Shown here piece by piece: positions 56,428-64,000 of a stretch of DNA of 64,000 nucleotides. Within the stretch, counting starts at the first letter, position 1. Each line of letters begins with the position of its first letter. Under the pieces are notes generated by a model. It made no database searches. It was not told where the DNA came from and was given only the letters and a program-made list of their open reading frames with translations. A program made the translations under genes and the position numbers. Source of the DNA: PALSA-1003 sp963791945 (GTDB taxonomy: Bacteria; Pseudomonadota; Gammaproteobacteria; Burkholderiales; Casimicrobiaceae); contig CAWBUD010000002.1 in assembly GCA_963791945.1 (NCBI GenBank), forward strand, positions 1 through 64,000. Direction: 5' to 3'.

Positions 56428-57453
56428 ATGACCAACACGATGAAGGCTGCTGTCGTGCGCGAGTTCGGCAAGCCGCTCGCAATCGAGGAAGTACCTGTTC
56501 CGCAACCGGACGAGAATCAGATCCTCGTCCGCATCGCGGCGACCGGGATCTGCCACACCGACCTCCACGCCGCGCACGGCGATTGGCCCGTCAAGCCGAA
56601 ACCGCCGTTCATTCCCGGCCATGAAGGCGTAGGTACGGTCGTCGGCATCGGCCGTGCCGTCCGCAGCGTCAAGGAGGGCGATCGCGTCGGAATTCCGTGG
56701 CTGCATACAGCCTGCGGATACTGCTCATACTGCCGGACCGGATGGGAGACGTTGTGCGGGTCTCAGTTGAACAGCGGTTATTCGGTGAACGGCAGCTTCG
56801 CCGAATATGCGCTCGCGGACCCAGCGTATGTCGGCCGTTTGCCGGACAGTCTTGAATGGGGTGCGGCGGCGCCAATCCTGTGCGCCGGGGTGACCGTCTA
56901 CAAGGGACTCAAGGAGACGGAGGTAAAGCCGGGCGAATGGGTGGTGATCTCGGGGATCGGCGGACTCGGTCACATGGCCGTTCAATACGCCAAGGCGATG
57001 GGCATGCACGTCGCCGCCGTCGATGTGCATCCCGACAAGCTCGAGCTCGCCAAGTCACTGGGTGCCGAGATCGCTCTCAACGCCGTGGCCTTGGACGCCC
57101 CGGGGGAGGTGCAAAGACTGATCCATGGCGCCCACGGCGCGCTCGTGACCGCGGTCTCGCCCAAGGCGTTCGAACAGGCGTTCGACATGCTGCGATCCCG
57201 CGGCACGATGGCGTTGGTCGGCTTGCCGCCGGGCAAGATGTCGCTGCCCATCTTCAACATGGTGCTGAAGCGCATCACCGTGCGCGGCTCCATCGTCGGC
57301 ACGCGTCAGGATCTGGAAGAGGCGCTTGCGTTTGCCGGCAGCGGCGCGGTCTCCACACACTTCTCCTGGGACAAGCTCGAGAACATCAACGACATCTTCG
57401 CGCGCATGGAGGAGGGCAAGATCGATGGGCGCATCGTCGTGAAGCTGCAATGA
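56428..57453 (+). CDS. adhP: zinc-dependent alcohol dehydrogenase (AdhP-like)
   Basis: A 341-residue medium-chain dehydrogenase. Catalytic zinc ligands are Cys in GICHTDLHAAHGDWP, His in PGHEGVGTV and a later Cys in PILCAGVTVYKGLKE. The structural-zinc loop is CGYCSYCRTGWETLC. NAD binding is by ISGIGGLGHMAVQYAKAMG. It interconverts ethanol and acetaldehyde, fitting the fermentative theme. The RBS AAGAGGAGAG is strong. It is followed at 34 bases by the AI-2E-family gene. The frame is intact. Confidence 0.93.
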   Translation: MTNTMKAAVVREFGKPLAIEEVPVPQPDENQILVRIAATGICHTDLHAAHGDWPVKPKPPFIPGHEGVGTVVGIGRAVRSVKEGDRVGIPWLHTACGYCSYCRTGWETLCGSQLNSGYSVNGSFAEYALADPAYVGRLPDSLEWGAAAPILCAGVTVYKGLKETEVKPGEWVVISGIGGLGHMAVQYAKAMGMHVAAVDVHPDKLELAKSLGAEIALNAVALDAPGEVQRLIHGAHGALVTAVSPKAFEQAFDMLRSRGTMALVGLPPGKMSLPIFNMVLKRITVRGSIVGTRQDLEEALAFAGSGAVSTHFSWDKLENINDIFARMEEGKIDGRIVVKLQ

Positions 57454-57487
57454 GCCGCGAGATGATGAGGCAGAGCTCCTTCCAGCC

Positions 57488-58618
57488 ATGAACATCAAGC
57501 TGAACGCGGGATGGTTCTATGGCGCGCTGATCATCGTCCTGTCCGTCTGGATCCTGCACAGCTTCCTCACCGCCATACTCGCGGGCTGCGTGACGGCGGT
57601 CGCGAGCTGGCCGCTCTACACTCGGTTCGCCCGCCGTGTGCGGCGGCGCGTGCGGGGAAGCGTCGTTTCGCTCGTCTTTACGCTGGCGATGGTCGTGTTC
57701 GTGCTGGCGCCGTTGGTGTTCGCCTTCGGGGCGCTGCTCACCGAAGCCAACGCTCTTATTCTCCAGATTGGTGCAGCCGACAAGAATGGAATCGCCGTTC
57801 CGCTCTGGCTGGAAAACGTGCCGCTCGTCGGACGATGGTTGACTGCCCGTTGGCAGAATGAATTTGCGCACGGAGGCGCCATCTCGCTGTTGGCGCACCG
57901 AACCGACGCTTCGGCCTTGCTCGGCTGGGCACAGTCTATCGGCCAGTTCGTCGGTCGGCATGTGTTCATCATCCTTTTCGCCATTCTGGTGCTGTTCTTC
58001 CTCTACCAGGAGGGCGAATCGCTGGCGCGGAACTTCAGGCGACTGCTGCGTCACCATATCGGCGAGCGGGCGGAAGGCTACGTCGACCTGGCGACGCGAT
58101 CGTTACGCGCCTCGGTGAACAGCATGTTGGTGGTGGCGCTCTTCGATGGGTTCGGAACCGGCGTCGCGTACATGGTCGCCGGGGTCCCGCATGCGGCGCT
58201 ATGGGCCGCGATAACCGGCTTGTTCGCTCTCGTCCCGTTCCTGGGCTACGTCGCCGTGGCTGCGCTGAGCTTTCAGCTGGCGCTGACCGGCGCGACGACG
58301 CCCGCGGTCGTCGCATTCGCGCTTGGCTGCCTCGTACTCTTCAGTGGCGACAAGATCGTGCGCCCGATGATCGGCCGCAAGGGCACCCGTTTGCATTTCG
58401 TCTGGGTGCTGATGGCTTGCCTCGGCGGGTTCGAGGCGCTGGGGCTGGTGGGACTGGTCATCGGCCCGGTGGCGCTCAGCCTCACGAGAGAGTTGTGGGA
58501 GCAGCGCGTTCGTGATCTTCCTGCAACAGAAATGGCTGCCGACCACCCGCGCGAGCTCGCCAGTGCGACGCCGCACGCGGCGCCTGCAGGCAGCGTTCTG
58601 CAAGAAGATCTTCTCTGA
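57488..58618 (+). CDS. AI-2E-family (YdiK/PerM-like) transporter
   Basis: A 376-residue membrane protein with about eight helices. The family features are a large periplasmic part after the second helix, FIILFAILVLFFLYQEGESL, LFDGFGTGVAYMVAGVPHAA, LWAAITGLFALVPFLGYV and VRPMIGRKGTRLHFVWVLMA. The family includes TqsA, but substrates of most members are unknown, including Na+/H+ antiporters. It is probably co-transcribed with adhP. Confidence 0.82.
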   Translation: MNIKLNAGWFYGALIIVLSVWILHSFLTAILAGCVTAVASWPLYTRFARRVRRRVRGSVVSLVFTLAMVVFVLAPLVFAFGALLTEANALILQIGAADKNGIAVPLWLENVPLVGRWLTARWQNEFAHGGAISLLAHRTDASALLGWAQSIGQFVGRHVFIILFAILVLFFLYQEGESLARNFRRLLRHHIGERAEGYVDLATRSLRASVNSMLVVALFDGFGTGVAYMVAGVPHAALWAAITGLFALVPFLGYVAVAALSFQLALTGATTPAVVAFALGCLVLFSGDKIVRPMIGRKGTRLHFVWVLMACLGGFEALGLVGLVIGPVALSLTRELWEQRVRDLPATEMAADHPRELASATPHAAPAGSVLQEDLL

Positions 58619-58649
58619 AACGATTTCCTCCGAGCAGCAAAGGCCATCC

Positions 58650-59376
58650 ATGGACTCTGACGTTACGAAATCGAAGCCCCGTGTTCCAGTTGCGACCAAC
58701 AATCGAGGGTCGTTGCTCCGGGAGTTGCGGACTCGATACGAGGCGGTGCAGCAATCGTCCGACGACCATGGCGACGTCGAGAGCTTCCAGGCGATCGACG
58801 AACGGCTGCGCGAGGCGTTTCGCTGGCTGGAAAAGCGCGCTCACCTATCTCAACGGCTTGAAGCCACCGATCGAGCACCGGTTCGACCTCGGCTATGGCT
58901 ACGTCTTCGATTCACCGCGGTTCTCTCACGGGTCGGTCGGGCAGCACGAGCGCCGCATCGTCGGCTTTCCGGCGCTCGAAGAGATCAACGTCTACTACGA
59001 CATTTCCGCATCCAAGCCGCTCTCGATCGAAGTCGTCCCCGGTTGGGTGTCGTTCGCCGAGAAGACCCTAGATGCCTTCGGGCTGCAGTACGAATGCCGC
59101 CGCGTGGAGGCGGCTGACGGCACTCTGAGCAAGTGCGTCTTTTCGGTCCCGCCCGTGATTCCGGCGCGCGTCTCGTTTCGTGTCGACTACCAGACGGGCG
59201 TGGTCAGCGTGGCGCTGGTCAACGTCGATCGCCTCGAGCGCGTCACGCTGGAGTTCCCGAGCACCGCGATCGAAGAGCCCGTTCTCGAGGATCTCGTGCG
59301 GCTGATCCTCGGTCGTGACTCGGCATTTCTGAAACGTGGCAGGCTTGCCGGGCTGCGCGGTCGAGCCTCGGGCTAG
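58650..59376 (+). CDS. conserved-looking hypothetical protein (one frameshift)
   Basis: From ATG 58650 the protein reads RELRTRYEAVQQSSDD and AIDERLREAFRWLEK. After one extra base near 58845 it continues as ALTYLNGLKPPIEHRFDLG, YGYVFDSPRFSHGS and PALEEINVYYDISASKPLSI, ending about residue 240. The second part is strand-rich, like a small ligand-binding sandwich. There is no signal peptide. I do not know the family. The reading-frame break is a single base in otherwise good coding sequence. Confidence 0.55.
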
Positions 59377-59953
59377 CTCGCTCGAGCGGGTGATCGGTTT
59401 TGCGCCGGAGGGAGGCTCTTCCGCACGTCGCCCCGCAGTCGCGAAGCCGGCGGCCGGTCCGGATCGAGGCCGTGCAGAAACGTTAAATCCTGCGTGATAA
59501 CGCAATGTTGGTGCGTTCGGCGACGTTGATTGCCGCGCTATGCGCGAATGCGGCGGTTCAATCATGTGATCGAGGTTGTTGCAGAACTTGCGTTGCAGAT
59601 ACGCTTGGCGGCTCGTTCTGCGGCGTTTAGTTCGCGGGAGAAAAAGACGGCGGACCCGCCTCCATGTGATGCTCGGCAGCTTAACAAAATCCCGACGAAA
59701 CACAGACCTTTCGTTGACGACGTCGCGCGTGCAGAGCGCTATCGTGAACTGTATATGGGGTCGGTCATGCGGAGGATCGTGGCTACACAGCTTCGGCAGG
59801 TCAGTGAGTGCAAGCGTGTTTCGCGACCATGTCTGTCCCAAGGATTTGGCGCTCGAAGTGCAGATTGGTTTCCTGCGCCGCAAGATGGTGAGGGTCTTTG
59901 AATTACGCGCAGAGTAATGCGCGTTGTTTCAACTTAACTATCAGGAGCGAATT
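59377..59953. other. 577-bp upstream region of gadB, no gene recognised
   Basis: Several frames of 60-120 codons exist on both strands, but none resembles a family and they overlap each other. The region holds copy D of the conserved element (59684-59724). CAGGAGCGA (59942-59950) is the gadB RBS. Its length suggests a complex promoter. Confidence 0.45.
59684..59724 (+). promoter_or_regulatory. conserved ~42-bp element, copy D
   Basis: ACAAAATCCCGACGAAACAC is followed by AGACCTTTCGTTGACGACG, aligned with copies A-C without gaps. It lies 230 bases before gadB. Confidence 0.5.
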
Positions 59954-61348
59954 ATGTCGGCTGTTCCAGAGACCCAAGCGGTAGAAACGCCATACGAAAC
60001 GCCATACGACGAGTTTAATCACATCATTCCAGAGGACCATTTCCCGCCGAAGGGTATGTCAGCGCAGGCCGCCAAGGCGATGGTCGAGGCGGAATCCTGC
60101 ACCGACTGCCAGCCGACGATGAACCTGTCTTCGTTCGTGACGACGTTCACCGAGCCGGAGGCTTTGGAAGTCGCGCATGAGCACTTTCTGAAGAACTATA
60201 TCGACCACGACATGTATCCACAGCTTTTCGCCATGGAAGGACGCATGGTGAGATGGCTGCATAAGTTGTGGAACGGGCCGGAGGGGGTCGAGCCCTACGG
60301 CACGGCAACCATAGGGTCTTCCGAAGCGTGCATGCTTGCTGGACTTGCGCACAAGTGGAACTGGCGGCAGGCACGCGAGAAGGCCGGTAAGGACGCCAGT
60401 CGACCCAACCTGGTCACCGGCGGCAACGTGCAGATCGTCTGGAAAAAGTTCATGCGCTATTTCGATGTCGAGCCCCGCATCGTGCCCCTGAAGCCCGGCA
60501 ACTACCGACTCACCGCCGAACATCTCGACAAGTTCGTCGACGAAAACACCACTGCGGTGGTTGCCATCGCCGGGCAGACCTTCACCGGAGAGGACGACGA
60601 TTTTCAGGAAATCCACGACTGGCTCGACGCGTACGAGAAGAAGACCGGTACCTCGATTCCGATGCACATCGACGGCGCCTCGGGCGGCTTCGTAAATCCG
60701 TTCCTCTATCCCGACTACAAGTGGGATTTCCGACTGCCGCGCGTGATGTCCATCAATGCGTCGGGGCATAAATTCGGACTTGTGCCGCCGGGGCTGGGTT
60801 GGGCCGTGTTCCGCGAGCGCAAGGTTTTCAACGAGAGCCTGATGTTTTACGTGAACTACCTGGGCGGCGAGATGCCCACGGCGACACTTAACTTTAGCCG
60901 CAATGGTTTCCAGATCGCCTACCAGTATTACGCGTTCCTGCGGCTCGGATTTGCTGGATATAAGAGCATCATGCAGCACACCCTGGGAAACGCCGAGCAT
61001 TTGCGTCAGCGGCTGGTAGATAGTGGCTACTTCGAGATCATGAACGAGACACAGCGCATCCCTGTCGTCGCGTTGACGCTCAAGAAAGCAGTCAAGAAGT
61101 TCAATGAGTTCGACGTTTCGTCCAAGGTTCGCGAGCGCGGCTGGGTTCTTTCCGCATACTCCATGCCGCCTGATGCGCAGACAGTCAATAGCCTGCGCGT
61201 GGTGGTGCGACCGCACCTGAATCACACGGTGGTGACCATGCTTGCCGACGATATCATCAAGGCCTGCAAGTGGCTGGAGCAGCATGGCGGCACAGCCACC
61301 GCCCCCGCCTTGCACGATCCGCACAAGACCGCGACATCTAAGTGCTGA
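59954..61348 (+). CDS. gadB: glutamate decarboxylase
   Basis: A 464-residue PLP enzyme that turns glutamate into GABA and CO2, consuming a proton. TATIGSSEACMLAGLAHKW is the cofactor phosphate site, MHIDGASGGFVNPF has the PLP-ring Asp240, and SINASGHKFGLVPPG has the Schiff-base Lys273. The N-terminal region (VETPYETPYDEFNH) holds a 12-base tandem repeat that duplicates ETPY. The C-terminus ends near a His-rich part (LHDPHKTATSKC), like the pH-sensing tail of bacterial GadB. It is followed by two AspT-type exchangers that could swap glutamate for GABA. Upstream frame 59924 is less likely because CAGGAG precedes 59954. Confidence 0.95.
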   Translation: MSAVPETQAVETPYETPYDEFNHIIPEDHFPPKGMSAQAAKAMVEAESCTDCQPTMNLSSFVTTFTEPEALEVAHEHFLKNYIDHDMYPQLFAMEGRMVRWLHKLWNGPEGVEPYGTATIGSSEACMLAGLAHKWNWRQAREKAGKDASRPNLVTGGNVQIVWKKFMRYFDVEPRIVPLKPGNYRLTAEHLDKFVDENTTAVVAIAGQTFTGEDDDFQEIHDWLDAYEKKTGTSIPMHIDGASGGFVNPFLYPDYKWDFRLPRVMSINASGHKFGLVPPGLGWAVFRERKVFNESLMFYVNYLGGEMPTATLNFSRNGFQIAYQYYAFLRLGFAGYKSIMQHTLGNAEHLRQRLVDSGYFEIMNETQRIPVVALTLKKAVKKFNEFDVSSKVRERGWVLSAYSMPPDAQTVNSLRVVVRPHLNHTVVTMLADDIIKACKWLEQHGGTATAPALHDPHKTATSKC

Positions 61349-61395
61349 GAGGCTGGCCGGATTTTCATCAACATCGGGTGACTGCGACTGAAGAC

Positions 61396-61423
61396 ACTCG
61401 CCACGCTGAAAGGCGTGACGAGT
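61396..61423 (+). other. hairpin between gadB and the first exchanger
   Basis: ACTCGCCACGC (61396-61406) and GCGTGACGAGT (61413-61423) pair with one mismatch around the loop TGAAAG. No T run follows, so it is probably an mRNA-stabilising or partial-termination structure within the gad operon. Confidence 0.5.
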
Positions 61424-61454
61424 CGCCGACAGATAGCGCTTAGGGAGAATGGCA

Positions 61455-63155
61455 ATGCAAATCTTATTTAAATGGCTCGCGGCTAATCCGTACATACTGC
61501 TGTTCGTCGTGGTCGGTGCGGCCGTTCTTCTCGGCAAGGTCACCATCAAGAGCTACGGTTTGGGCATGGTTGCTTCGGCGATTGTCATCGGCGCCTTGAC
61601 TTCAGCATGGGCGTCCACCTATGGCATCAAACTGGGCCTGGACACCTTCACCAAGTTGCTTTTTTATTATCTATTCATGTATGGCGTCGGACTGCGCGTC
61701 GGGCCGTCATTCATCAACAGCCTGAAGGGAGACGGACTGAAGTTTACATTCCTCGCCATATTCTGCTCGGTGCTGGGATTGCTTGGCGCGGTGTACTTCA
61801 CCAAACTGTGGGATCTGCCCGCCGGCGCGGCGGGAGGCATACTCGCGGGGTCCATGACGATGTCGGCCGCGATAGGTTCTGCGGAGGAGGCCGTGCGCCA
61901 GGGCGCATTCCCGCTCCCCACAGGGAAAACGTTCGAAGAGGTGAGTGGCATGATCGCGCTGGCGTACGGCCTGACCTATATTTGGGGCACCGTCGGCATC
62001 ATCCTGATTTGCAAGTACCTGCCACGTTGGTGGGGTGTCGATGCCAAAGCTGCCGCGAAGAAATACGAAGAAGAATTCGGCGTTCCAAACGTCGATGACG
62101 TCGGGTTGACTGGCTACCGTCCAGTGACGGTGCGCGCCTACAAGCTCACCAACAAGGAGATCGTCGGCTGGACCGTGCGCCAGTTCCTGCAGAAGTATCC
62201 CCAGTACAAGGTACTTAACGTGGGCAGGAGCGATGAACGTCTTGGCGTGGCCGATGATCTTGCGTTCCGCGCGGGCGACGTAATCGCGCTTGGCGGCGAA
62301 CTTACGGACATTACGGAGAACATGGGGCTGATTGGACCCGAGGTGCCGGATTCAAAGGTGCTCAACATTCCCATCGACCAAGCCGAGGTTCTGGTAACCA
62401 ACAAGGCAATCGAGGGCAAGGAACTACAGGAGTTCCGTAGCGCGGATTTTGCGGGGGAAATTGCCCTCACCCGCATAGAACGCGGCGGCGTGCCAATCCC
62501 GATTGGCCTGAACACGAAGGTGCAGCGGTTCGATGTCCTGTTCGTTGCCGGCCTTAAGAGCGGTGTCGAAAAGCTCGCCACGCTCGCCGGTAAGATCGCC
62601 CGTCCCAGCACTGCTACCGACCTGCTGACATTGTCTCTCGGCATGATTCTCGGCATGCTCATCGGCGCGATCGGGTTCCCGATTGCCGGCTCGAAAGTCG
62701 GCCTCGGCAATGCGGGCGGGTTACTCGTCTCTGGCGTAATCGTGTCATCGGTCGCTTCGCGCCTGCGCTTCTTCGGCAACACGCCGAATGCGGCGCGCAA
62801 CATTATCGAGGACCTCGGGCTAATCGTTTTCATCGCGATCGTCGGCATCAATGCGGGTGCCAGCTTGCTGACGCAACTCACCGGCAAGGTCGCGTTGTAC
62901 ATCTTCCTCGCCGGTTTTATCTGCACGACGATTCCCCCGTTCCTGGTGTGGGCGATCGGCTATCACTGGATGAAGATCAATCCGGCGGTGCTGATGGGTG
63001 GCGTGGCGGGCGCACGCTCGCACTCCGGGCCAGCGCGCGAAGCGGCGAAGGAAATCGGCAGCTCGGTGCCGTGGATCGGCTTTCCGGTCGGTTATGCCGT
63101 CTCCGGCATCCTGCTCACCGTGTTCGGTTACGTCGCAATGGTGATGACGAAATAG
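61455..63155 (+). CDS. AspT-type (AAE family) amino-acid exchanger 1
   Basis: A polytopic carrier of about 566 residues. The N-terminal membrane half includes MYGVGLRVGPSFINSL, LAGSMTMSAAIGSAEEAVRQ and IALAYGLTYIWGTVGIILI. Two TrkA_C domains sit in the central loop (RVLNVGRS-like KVLNVGRSDERL, and FAGEIALTRIERGGVPIPIG). The C-terminal half has VGINAGASLLTQLTG and VLMGGVAGARSHSGP. The AspT family exchanges aspartate for alanine; next to GadB, glutamate/GABA exchange is inferred. GGGAG at 61443-61447 points to ATG 61455 rather than 61449. The frame is intact. Confidence 0.85.
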   Translation: MQILFKWLAANPYILLFVVVGAAVLLGKVTIKSYGLGMVASAIVIGALTSAWASTYGIKLGLDTFTKLLFYYLFMYGVGLRVGPSFINSLKGDGLKFTFLAIFCSVLGLLGAVYFTKLWDLPAGAAGGILAGSMTMSAAIGSAEEAVRQGAFPLPTGKTFEEVSGMIALAYGLTYIWGTVGIILICKYLPRWWGVDAKAAAKKYEEEFGVPNVDDVGLTGYRPVTVRAYKLTNKEIVGWTVRQFLQKYPQYKVLNVGRSDERLGVADDLAFRAGDVIALGGELTDITENMGLIGPEVPDSKVLNIPIDQAEVLVTNKAIEGKELQEFRSADFAGEIALTRIERGGVPIPIGLNTKVQRFDVLFVAGLKSGVEKLATLAGKIARPSTATDLLTLSLGMILGMLIGAIGFPIAGSKVGLGNAGGLLVSGVIVSSVASRLRFFGNTPNAARNIIEDLGLIVFIAIVGINAGASLLTQLTGKVALYIFLAGFICTTIPPFLVWAIGYHWMKINPAVLMGGVAGARSHSGPAREAAKEIGSSVPWIGFPVGYAVSGILLTVFGYVAMVMTK

Positions 63156-63165
63156 TCGCGAAGGA

Positions 63166-63197
63166 CCGGACCCGCCGCCTGCGGGCGGCGGGTCCGG
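63166..63197 (+). other. perfect 14-bp hairpin between the two exchangers
   Basis: CCGGACCCGCCGCC (63166-63179), loop TGCG, then GGCGGCGGGTCCGG (63184-63197) form a perfect GC-rich stem 11 bases after the stop of exchanger 1. No T run follows. It may be a partial terminator setting the ratio of the two exchanger transcripts, or protect the upstream mRNA end. Confidence 0.6.
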
Positions 63198-63266
63198 CAA
63201 CCTCCTGCAGATAAGCAGCGCACCTGTGCAGACTTCCGCGGAGGGGGCCATGAGGAGACGGCGATA

Positions 63267-64000
63267 ATGTCGTGGATCACAACGACACTGCACAAATTCC
63301 CTGAACTCGGCATGTTCCTCGCGGTCGCCGTCGGATACTGGCTCGGCAACATCAAGTTCGGGAAATTCTCGCTCGGAACCGTGACCGCCGCGTTGTTCAT
63401 GGGGCTTGTGATCGGGCAATTTGGCGCCGAGATGAACCGTGAATTGCGATGGGGCCTTTTTTATCTCTTCCTTTTCGCCAACGGCTATTCGGCAGGTCCG
63501 CAATTTTTTCGCGCGCTCAAGCAGGATGGCGTCAAGCCCATGGTGCTATCGCTGACCGTGGCAGCTACCGGGTTAGCGGCAGCGTACGCGATGTCAAGGC
63601 TCTTCCACCTGGATTTCGGTCTGTCGGCGGGCCTGTTCAGCGGTTCGATGACGCAGTCGTCGGCAATTGGTACAGCAACCGACGCGATCATGAGCCTGGA
63701 GTTGCCTCTCGATGAACGCAAGCTGCTGGCGAGTCACATCGCAATTGCGGACGCTCTGACTTATGTATTTGGTGCATTTGGCGTGATTTGGTTTACGAGC
63801 GTCCTCGCGCCGAAGCTTCTCGGCATAGACCTCAAGAAGGAAGCCGCGGCACTGAACGCGCAGTTTGGGGTCAAGACGCAAACGCCGGGTGTCGATTCTG
63901 CCTATCGCAAGTACGCCGTTCGTGCCTACCGCGTCTCCGGTCCGGAATTTGTCGGAAAGTCCGTCGATCAGGTCGAACACTGTGATGGAGCGTTGCGCTT
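63267..64000 (+). CDS. AspT-type (AAE family) exchanger 2, 3' end outside window
   Basis: A partial gene from ATG 63267 (GAGGAGACGGCGATA leader) open to the window end, 244 codons seen. The membrane half has FLAVAVGYWLGNIKFGKFS, FLFANGYSAGPQFF, LFSGSMTQSSAIGTATDAI and IAIADALTYVFGAFGVIWF. The start of the first TrkA_C domain follows (KYAVRAYRVSGPEFVG). It is a diverged paralogue of the preceding gene: the substrate-site segment is GSMTQSSAIG instead of GSMTMSAAIG. Two exchangers in a row suggest either a hetero-oligomer or two substrates. Confidence 0.82.
   Translation, partial: MSWITTTLHKFPELGMFLAVAVGYWLGNIKFGKFSLGTVTAALFMGLVIGQFGAEMNRELRWGLFYLFLFANGYSAGPQFFRALKQDGVKPMVLSLTVAATGLAAAYAMSRLFHLDFGLSAGLFSGSMTQSSAIGTATDAIMSLELPLDERKLLASHIAIADALTYVFGAFGVIWFTSVLAPKLLGIDLKKEAAALNAQFGVKTQTPGVDSAYRKYAVRAYRVSGPEFVGKSVDQVEHCDGALR

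Noticed and set aside
59530..59917. Two overlapping frames of about 120 codons upstream of gadB
   Set aside because: The composition is not protein-like, they overlap in different frames and contain regulatory element D; treated as non-coding.
59988..60011. Tandem repeat gaaacgccatac x2 in gadB
   Set aside because: It is only a two-copy, 12-base in-frame repeat at the variable N-terminus; not a repeat array of interest.

Overview
The window is GC-rich bacterial DNA from a single chromosome-like replicon. Gene content points to a betaproteobacterium, probably Burkholderiales or a close relative: a DUF3141-pta-ackA-fabI operon, an N-type ATPase, PhaC-like hydrolases, NDH-2 and Trans_reg_C-only regulators. 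This placement is inference; no rRNA, tRNA or CRISPR array was seen. Most genes concern redox balance, fermentation, storage carbon, envelope stress and acid stress. The set resembles low-oxygen/stress islands known in Burkholderia.

Layout. (1) 1-7.6 kb: an N-type (alternative F-type) ATPase operon, atpDCQRBEFAG, between a decayed phosphoketolase C-terminus and a decayed acetate kinase C-terminus. (2) 7.6-11 kb: a PhaC-like hydrolase, a P-type ATPase stump, a PemK-like toxin-antitoxin (TA) pair, a HigBA relic and a truncated DUF1345 gene. (3) 11.4-21 kb: a two-component system whose kinase is frameshifted, a PIN/AbrB TA pair, a DoxX-like protein, tandem winged-helix regulators, a permuted papain-fold protein, a mosaic CxxC protein, a broken hydrolase and an IS110 relic. 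(4) 21.3-28.4 kb: intact transaldolase, then glgP, glgX and pgm, all riddled with indels. (5) 28.7-36.1 kb: a fumarase and a two-gene ATP-citrate lyase, both broken, plus an intact DASS anion transporter. FNR-like dyads lie upstream of blocks 4 and 5. (6) 36.5-43.7 kb: NDH-2, small envelope proteins, a DUF900 lipoprotein esterase, a Sel1 protein and an L,D-transpeptidase. (7) 43.9-49.4 kb: DUF3141-pta-ackA-fabI. (8) 49.6-59.4 kb: small RRM protein, RND tripartite efflux, alcohol dehydrogenase, AI-2E-family protein. (9) 60-64 kb: glutamate decarboxylase with two AspT-type exchangers, the second cut by the window end.

How it fits together. Transaldolase, phosphoketolase (relic), phosphotransacetylase and acetate kinase outline sugar-phosphate to acetate fermentation. 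glgP, glgX and pgm would release glucose from glycogen. ATP-citrate lyase, fumarase and a di/tricarboxylate carrier form a citrate/C4-acid module. GadB with AspT-like exchangers would consume protons. An N-ATPase could pump ions at ATP cost.

Two patterns cut across the window. The first is heavy gene disruption: about 17 broken or truncated genes, with indels densest at 22.7-34.5 kb. Local island decay or poor local consensus could each explain it. The second is a set of repeated regulatory and coding elements: a ~42-bp element upstream of five loci, three FNR-like dyads, a duplicated two-gene cassette and a duplicated CxxC protein. Frameshift positions are approximate because they were inferred from reading frames, not alignments.
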